From Streptomyces mangrovisoli (GTDB lineage: Bacteria > Actinomycetota > Actinomycetes > Streptomycetales > Streptomycetaceae), in NCBI RefSeq assembly GCF_000974985.2, contig NZ_LAVA02000019.1:117038-181037 (forward strand): DNA of 64,000 nt. The letters are read 5' to 3'. Shown piece after piece: positions 58,812 to 64,000 of the stretch; within the stretch, counting starts at the first letter, position 1, and each line of letters begins with the position of its first letter. Below the pieces are notes generated by a model, which was not told where the DNA came from, searched no databases, and worked only from the letters and a program-made list of their open reading frames with translations. The position numbers and the translations under genes were made by a program.

Positions 58812-60309
58812 GCGTGCGCTCGTCGTGACCACCTCGCGCTACGACGATCCGCGGCTGGACCATCTGCCCGGTGCGGACGCGGACGCGGTGGCCCTGTCCG
58901 AGGTGCTGCGCGACGGCTCGATCGGCGGCTTCGAGGTCGACCTCCTCAGGGACCCGACGCGCGACGAAGTGGCGCGTGGCGTCCAGCGTTTCTTCGGCGC
59001 GGCGGCCCCCGAGGACCTTCTCCTGCTCCACCTGTCCTGCCACGGCCGCAAGGACTCCCGGGGCCGGCTGCACTTCGCCGCCCGGGACACGGAGGTCGAC
59101 ACCCTGGAGGCCAGCTCCGTCGACGCCGACTTCCTCAACGACCGCATGGAGCAGAGCGCGTCGCAGCAGATCGTGCTGCTCCTCGACTGCTGCTACAGCG
59201 GTGCGTTCGTCAAGGGCATGCGCACACGGGCGGTGGAGCACGCCGTCGACGTGGCGGGCAACCTCGGCGGCCGCGGCCGGTTCATCATCACGTCCTCGAC
59301 CTCGTTGCAGTACAGCTACGAGGACGGCGAGCGCAGCCGGGACGGGGCCAAGCCGTCGGTCTTCACCACGGCCGTGGTGCAGTCGCTGCGCAACGGCACG
59401 GGCGACCGGGACGGCGACGGCCGGGTGGGCGCCGAGGAGTTCTACCGTGACGTCTGCGACCGGGTCAGACGGATCCTGCCGGACCAGACGCCGACCCTCA
59501 GCGTCAACAGCGCGATCGGCGACCTGGTCGTGGCCCTCAACCCGGCCGGGCCCCGCCCGAGCCACCCGGCCCCGGCGGCGCCGACCGCCGGGGCCGGCCC
59601 GGAGCCCGTCGTGATCGCACGTTCGACGGAGTACCCGTTCGACCCGGTGAAGGGGTCCGGGTACGACATCGGCGAGGTCATGAACTACCTCAAGCAGGTG
59701 ATCGGCCTCGTCTCGGACCCCCGGCGGACCACACCGATCCGGCCGCCCTACTTCGCCGAGGTGAAGGCCAAGAGCGGGATCGGCTACGACCGCGGGCAGG
59801 TGGACGCGCATGTGCGGCGCCATCTCGCCGAACCCGCCGATTTCGAGGTCGCGTTGGGCCGGCTGCTGCGGGAGCAGGGGGTCGCCGTCGTCGACGAGGG
59901 CGACCCCGTGGGGCGCAGGCTCGGCAGACTGCGGGACCGGTGCCGGCTCGTCGGCTGGGAGCGGCTGGTCGGTCATGTCCGCACGGGCCGCGTGGTGGAC
60001 CCGCAAGCGGCGGTGGCCTTCACGAGCACCCATCTGTGCGTGCTCGACGCCGGCCATCTGCTGCGGGTGCCGTACCGGGAACTGCCGTCGCTGTCGGTGT
60101 CCTCGACGAGCCGGTGGGAGACCTGGTCGGGCAGCAACGACCAGGCGGGATGGGGCGGGGAGACCGAGGTGGTGACCACCACGGTGCGCTTCGGCCCCGA
60201 CGAGGCGGTGTTCGAGAGGCTCTACGGGGAACTCGTGCGCGACGCCCTCCGTGCCTTCGTCGCCGCCATGGCCGACCTCCGCGGACGCCGCCCGGACTGG
60301 TTCGCGTAG
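58804..60309 (+). CDS. Caspase-family (C14) protease with EF-hand-like loop
   Basis: The 501-residue protein has an N-terminal caspase fold: catalytic His80 in LHLSCHGRKD and Cys130 in LLLDCCYSGAF. Residues 201-212 (DRDGDGRVGAEE) match a canonical EF-hand calcium loop within GDRDGDGRVGAEEFYRDV, as in calcium-dependent metacaspases. After a Pro-rich linker, residues about 300-345 carry a DivIVA-like motif (FAEVKAKSGIGYDRGQVDAH). The last 130 residues form a separate beta-rich, perhaps PH-like, domain (VAFTSTHLCVLDAGHLLRVP). Likely the regulated protease of a two-gene conflict or cell-death cassette; targets unknown. Confidence 0.85.
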   Translation: MARRALVVTTSRYDDPRLDHLPGADADAVALSEVLRDGSIGGFEVDLLRDPTRDEVARGVQRFFGAAAPEDLLLLHLSCHGRKDSRGRLHFAARDTEVDTLEASSVDADFLNDRMEQSASQQIVLLLDCCYSGAFVKGMRTRAVEHAVDVAGNLGGRGRFIITSSTSLQYSYEDGERSRDGAKPSVFTTAVVQSLRNGTGDRDGDGRVGAEEFYRDVCDRVRRILPDQTPTLSVNSAIGDLVVALNPAGPRPSHPAPAAPTAGAGPEPVVIARSTEYPFDPVKGSGYDIGEVMNYLKQVIGLVSDPRRTTPIRPPYFAEVKAKSGIGYDRGQVDAHVRRHLAEPADFEVALGRLLREQGVAVVDEGDPVGRRLGRLRDRCRLVGWERLVGHVRTGRVVDPQAAVAFTSTHLCVLDAGHLLRVPYRELPSLSVSSTSRWETWSGSNDQAGWGGETEVVTTTVRFGPDEAVFERLYGELVRDALRAFVAAMADLRGRRPDWFA

Positions 60310-60324
60310 GGCCGGTCGGCTGGA

Positions 60325-60942
60325 TCAGCTCGCGGGCGCCCCGTACTCGGTCGCCGCGTCCAGCAGCCATTCGGCGAGATACGCGGCGAACGACGACCTG
60401 ACCAGCACCCAGAAGCCCGCCCCCGGCGCGTCGCGGGCCACCAGGACCACCTGGGTGCGGGCCAGGCCGGTCTGGGCGCAGCGGCCGGGGCCGAATGCGC
60501 GGGGGTGCAGGTCCAGGGCGCAGCCGTGGGCCAGCAGGTCGCGGGCGCGGGGGCCCGCGACCAGCAGGGTGGTGCGCTGCGCGGAGACGTCGGTGACGGC
60601 GACGGGCGCGGTGTCCGCGCAGGCCGACCGGATGCGGCCCTCCCACTCCCCCTGGCTCCCCGGGCGCGACACGAGCAGCCACTCGTCGGGGCCGAGCCAG
60701 AGCAGGGTCGGGCCGTCGGGGCCGTGCACGGCGGTTCCGGGCTCCGTCGGCGGTGCGAGACCGAGGGCCAGGGCGACGGCGTCCGCGGCCGGGCCCTTGG
60801 GGTCGAACCGTACGTTCAGCTGGGCCAGGAAGGGGAGTTCGGCGAGGCGGAGGGCACCGCGGGAGGCCCGGGTCGCGGCGGCCAGGCGGTGGGCCGCGTG
60901 CGCCAGCGGGCTGTGGGGCGGGGTGGCGGCGGGGTCAGCCAT
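60325..60942 (-). CDS. soxG: Sarcosine oxidase gamma subunit
   Basis: This 205-residue protein resembles SoxG: LRLAELPFLAQLNVRFDP at the N terminus and LLWLGPDEWLLVSRPG, VTDVSAQRTTLLVAGPRARDLLAHG and CAQTGLARTQVVLVA, a reduced GcvT-like fold. It is the small subunit of the heterotetrameric enzyme. The ATG lies within the end of soxA (8-nt overlap). It converges on the caspase gene, 15 nt apart. Confidence 0.9.
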   Translation of the reverse strand: MADPAATPPHSPLAHAAHRLAAATRASRGALRLAELPFLAQLNVRFDPKGPAADAVALALGLAPPTEPGTAVHGPDGPTLLWLGPDEWLLVSRPGSQGEWEGRIRSACADTAPVAVTDVSAQRTTLLVAGPRARDLLAHGCALDLHPRAFGPGRCAQTGLARTQVVLVARDAPGAGFWVLVRSSFAAYLAEWLLDAATEYGAPAS

Positions 60943-63900
60943 CGCGGCGGGCTCCCTCGGGGTCGTAGAGCACGGGGGCGGCGACGGTCACCGGCAGCAT
61001 CCGGCCGCCGACGGGTGCGTAGAGGCGGTCTCCGACGCGGTCGCGTCCGCTCTTGACGAGCGCGAGGGCGAAGGTGCGGCCGAGCGCGGCGCTGCGGTAG
61101 CTGGAGGTCACATGGCCGAGCATCGGGACGGGCGGGGCGGGCAGTTCGCGTGCGGCAACCAGCTGGGTGCCTTCGGGCAGGAGCGCGGACGGATCCTCCG
61201 GGAGCAGCGCGACCAGGTGCTTGCGGTCGGCGCGGGCCGTGTCGGCGCGGGCGTGCGACCGCTTGCCGATGAAGTCGGCCTTCTTCCTCGACACCGCCCA
61301 GCCCATGCCGAGGTCCTGCGGGGTGACGGTGCCGTCGGTGTCCTGCCCGATGATCGGGTAGCCCTTCTCCGCGCGCAGCACGTGCATGGTCTCGGTGCCG
61401 TACGGGGTGATGCCGTACGGGGCGCCCGCGGAGAGCAGCGACTCCCACAGCGGGACGGCGTACCAGGGTGACACGTTGATCTCGTAGGCGAGTTCACCGC
61501 TGAAGCTGATGCGGCAGACCCGCGCCTCGATCCCGGCGACGGTGCTGTCCCGCCATGCCATGAAGGGGAAGTCCGCGTTCGTCACGGCCAGTCGGGGCGC
61601 GAGGGCGGCGAGGACGTCCCGGGAGCGGGGGCCGACGAGGGCGACGGTGGCCCAGTGCTCGGTCACCGACGTGCACCGCACCCGCAGTTCGGGCCACTCC
61701 GTCTGGAGCCACTCCTCCATCCAGTCCAGTACGGCGGCCGCGTTGCCGGTGGTCGTGGTGAGCAGGAAGCGGTCCGGGGTGAGGCGCAGGACGGTGCCGT
61801 CGTCGAAGACCATCCCGTCCAGGCGGCACATCACGCCGTAACGGATCATGCCGGGTTTCAGGGTGCTGATCATGTTGGTGTAGAGCCGGTCGAGGAACAG
61901 CGCGGCGTCCGGGCCCTGCACGTCGATCTTGCCGAGCGTGGAGGCGTCCATCAGCGCCACGCGTTCCCGGGCGGCGCGGCACTCGCGTGCGACGGCGGCC
62001 GCCTTGTCCTCGCCGTCCCTCGGGTAGTACCAAGGGCGTTTCCACTGGCCGACGTTCTCGAACCGTGCGCCGTGCTCGACGTGGCGCTCGTGCAGGGCGG
62101 TCCGGCGCACCGGGTCGTGCAACGGGCCGCGGTCGCGTCCGGCGAGGGCCGCGAAGGAGACGGGGCTGTACGGGGGCCGGAAGGTGGGCAGGCCGAGTTC
62201 GCCGATGTCGACGCCGAGGAGTTCGGCGACGACGCCGCTCGTCAGGACGCCGCCCGTGCGGCCCTGGTCGCTCGCGGTACCGGCGGTCGTGTAGCGCTTG
62301 GCGTGCTCGACGGACCGCAGTCCGGCGCCCGTGGCGCGGGCCAGGTCGTCGACCGTGACGTCACGTTGGAGGTCGACGAAGCGGGGCGCGTCCCCCACGG
62401 CCGGCACGGCGAAGACGTGCGCGGGCGCGGTGGTGCGCGGTGCGGCGGGCACCGCGGGCAGTACAGGGGGATGTGCGGCCGGGTGGCCCTCGGCCTCGGT
62501 CGCGCGGGCGCCCGCCGCGGCGCCCTGGGCGAGGACGTCCGCGAGGCCGAAGGCCCCGTTGGCGCTGCCGGCCACCTCCACGCGCTGCCGGCAACCGCCG
62601 GGGACGAAGGCGCCGATCGCCTCGTCGTGGCGCAGCGTCCCCCCCGCCTGGCCGTAGAGATGCGCGGCCGGGTTCCAGCCGCCGGACACCAGCAGCAGGT
62701 CGGCCGCGAACTCGCTTTCCGCCGTGAGGTGTTGGCGCGGGGCGAGGGTGACTGCCGTCAGCCGCGCCGCACCTCGGGTGCCGGTGACCGTATGGCCGGT
62801 GAGCACGGTGAGCCCTGCCGCGCGGGCGCGGTCGGCCCACTCCCCCGGTTCGGGGCGCAGGTCGGCGATCGCGACGACGCGCACCCCGGCCGCCGCCAGG
62901 TCGAGGGCGGCCGCGTAGGCGCTGTCGCCGGTCGTGACGACGACGGCCTCGCGCCCCGGCAGGACGGCGTACCGGTGCAGATAGGCGCGGGCCGACGCGG
63001 CGAGCATGATGCCGGGGCGGTCGTTGTCCCCGAAGGCGAGCGAGCGTTCGTGGGCGCCGGTGGCGAGGACGACACGGCGGGCGCGGATGCGCCACACGCG
63101 CTCGCGGGAGACCTGCGCGGGGGCGTCGGCGCCGAGATGGGCGGTGCGGCGTTCGACGGCGACGAGGTGGTTGTCGTCGTAGTGGCCGAAGACGGTGGTG
63201 CGGCGCAGCACGCGGACCTCGGGGGCGGCGTCGAGCCGCGCGGCGGTGTCCGCCACCCAGTCGAGGTGCTCCCCGGTGTCCAGCAGGCTGCCGCCGGGCT
63301 CGGGGCGTTCGTCGGCGAGGACGACGCGGGCGCCGGTGGCAGCGGCGGCGGCCGCCGCGGCGAGTCCGGCCGGTCCCGCGCCGACGACCAGCAGGTCGCA
63401 GTGTGCGTGTACGGCGTCGTAGCGGGCGGGATCGGGGGCGGTGGCGAGGCGGCCCTGACCGGGCAGGCCGCGGGCGACGAGGCCGTCGTGGAGTTCGACG
63501 GTGGTGGCGGGGAGCATCGGCTCGGGGAAGGGCGCCTCGATCTGGACGAGGGCGTTCGGCTCCTCGGTCCCGGCGGAGAAGATGCCGCGCGGGCGGCCGT
63601 ACTTGATGCTGGTCGCGGCCTGGATCACGCCGTTCGCGAGCAGGGCGGAGGCGAGGGTGTCGCCCGGGTGGCCCTGGTACTCGGTGCCGTCGAAGGTGAA
63701 GGTGAGCAGGGTGTCGCGGCGGATGCGGCCGCCGGTGGGGAGGCGGAAGGGCTGGGTGGGGGCCACGGCTGGGGCTGAGGATGGGGATGGGGCTGGGGAT
63801 GAGGCTGGGGACGGTTGCGGATTCCGGGCGGTGGGCGTCGTCCTCGGGACGAGTTCCGCCTCGGGCTCCGGCGCGGGGGCGGGTGGCACAGAGGGTACGG

Positions 63901-64000
63901 GCGGCACAGGGGGCACGGGCGGCACAGAGGGCACGGGCGGCACAGGGGACACGGGCGGCACAGGGGACACGGAGGGCACAGGCGGCACGGGGGGCACAGG
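60935..64000 (-). CDS. soxA: Sarcosine oxidase alpha subunit, 5' end beyond the window
   Basis: The frame is open to the right edge. Conserved SoxA sequence begins at FRLPTGGRIRRDTLLTFTF (near 63750) with an SoxA N-terminal 2Fe-2S-like fold (GHPGDTLASALLANGV). The NAD/FAD loop LLVVGAGPAGLAAAAAAA lies near 63340-63390, and the C-terminal GcvT folate-binding domain covers about 60950-62060 (ALMDASTLGKIDVQGPDA). The frame upstream of 63766 codes a Pro/Val/Ser repeat (PPVPP, VSPVP units) with no homologue in usual SoxA. The true start may be GTG 63766, or the protein has a long disordered N terminus. Oxidises sarcosine to glycine and formaldehyde-derived methylene-folate. Confidence 0.88.
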   Translation of the reverse strand, partial: PVPPVPPVPSVSPVPPVSPVPPVPSVPPVPPVPPVPSVPPAPAPEPEAELVPRTTPTARNPQPSPASSPAPSPSSAPAVAPTQPFRLPTGGRIRRDTLLTFTFDGTEYQGHPGDTLASALLANGVIQAATSIKYGRPRGIFSAGTEEPNALVQIEAPFPEPMLPATTVELHDGLVARGLPGQGRLATAPDPARYDAVHAHCDLLVVGAGPAGLAAAAAAAATGARVVLADERPEPGGSLLDTGEHLDWVADTAARLDAAPEVRVLRRTTVFGHYDDNHLVAVERRTAHLGADAPAQVSRERVWRIRARRVVLATGAHERSLAFGDNDRPGIMLAASARAYLHRYAVLPGREAVVVTTGDSAYAAALDLAAAGVRVVAIADLRPEPGEWADRARAAGLTVLTGHTVTGTRGAARLTAVTLAPRQHLTAESEFAADLLLVSGGWNPAAHLYGQAGGTLRHDEAIGAFVPGGCRQRVEVAGSANGAFGLADVLAQGAAAGARATEAEGHPAAHPPVLPAVPAAPRTTAPAHVFAVPAVGDAPRFVDLQRDVTVDDLARATGAGLRSVEHAKRYTTAGTASDQGRTGGVLTSGVVAELLGVDIGELGLPTFRPPYSPVSFAALAGRDRGPLHDPVRRTALHERHVEHGARFENVGQWKRPWYYPRDGEDKAAAVARECRAARERVALMDASTLGKIDVQGPDAALFLDRLYTNMISTLKPGMIRYGVMCRLDGMVFDDGTVLRLTPDRFLLTTTTGNAAAVLDWMEEWLQTEWPELRVRCTSVTEHWATVALVGPRSRDVLAALAPRLAVTNADFPFMAWRDSTVAGIEARVCRISFSGELAYEINVSPWYAVPLWESLLSAGAPYGITPYGTETMHVLRAEKGYPIIGQDTDGTVTPQDLGMGWAVSRKKADFIGKRSHARADTARADRKHLVALLPEDPSALLPEGTQLVAARELPAPPVPMLGHVTSSYRSAALGRTFALALVKSGRDRVGDRLYAPVGGRMLPVTVAAPVLYDPEGARRDG

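Noticed and set aside
33471..60309. A single conflict system linking the STAND ATPase and the EACC1-caspase pair
   Set aside because: They are 23 kb apart with many unrelated genes between; no sequence evidence ties them together.

Overview
The window looks like a chromosomal segment of a Streptomyces or a close relative. It is very GC-rich with strong third-position G/C. It carries typical streptomycete families: RsbU/RsbV-type partner-switching proteins, a DUF574-type S-adenosyl methyltransferase, GlxA-like AraC regulators, NtaA-type flavin monooxygenases, SoxAG, and the common ttccccgcgcccct repeat. Several genes appear leaderless, with a -10 box 6-7 nt before the start codon. I found no tRNA, rRNA, CRISPR, IS element or phage gene.

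Layout. 1-3.6 kb: a sigma-factor partner-switching cluster (STAS fragment; then a STAS antagonist, a cobalamin-binding sensor with the CarH-type Wx9EH photoreceptor motif and a PAS-GAF-SpoIIE phosphatase in one overlapping operon). 3.7-9.0 kb: an amidohydrolase and a self-sufficient assimilatory nitrate reductase (Mo-bis-MGD domain fused to a flavodoxin/FAD/NADPH reductase). 9.0-11.2 kb: a saccharopine dehydrogenase-like protein diverging from a GlxA-type AraC regulator. 11.3-21.1 kb: a ten-gene organosulfur uptake and oxidation operon, starting with a 25-residue leader peptide and continuing with binding protein, two permeases, two ATPases, two flavin monooxygenases, hydrolase and FMN reductase. 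21.1-23.7 kb: a DsbA-like protein, an Rrf2 regulator and a cupin that may belong to the same sulfur regulon, plus a small membrane protein. 23.9-30.5 kb: an MMPL transporter, a TetR regulator with a clear operator, an APC permease and a YtcJ-like amidohydrolase. 30.6-39.5 kb: SRPBCC protein/LysR pair, CGNR regulator, STAND ATPase with a 30-bp tandem array, a CMD-family protein, a second GlxA regulator, GAPDH and a YqeY-like protein. 39.6-45.2 kb: glutamate-cysteine ligase family protein, a second YtcJ-like amidohydrolase, cobalt transporter CbtAB under a cobalamin riboswitch, and an orphan FAD-binding subunit. 45.4-57.7 kb: Tat-exported flavoprotein dehydrogenase, flavin reductase-like protein, GH16-like protein, EEP nuclease/phosphatase, methyltransferase, small monooxygenase, monomeric sarcosine oxidase-like protein, secreted amidase, class C beta-lactamase-like protein and an ABC exporter. 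57.9-64 kb: DUF1905 protein, a two-gene EACC1/caspase cassette, and the 3' half of a heterotetrameric sarcosine oxidase operon (soxA partial, soxG).

The most interesting items are the possible B12/light-sensing input into a partner-switching operon, the leader-peptide-headed organosulfur operon, the caspase-EACC1 pair, and repeated tandem arrays of 18-35 bp, most of which contain or touch stop codons.
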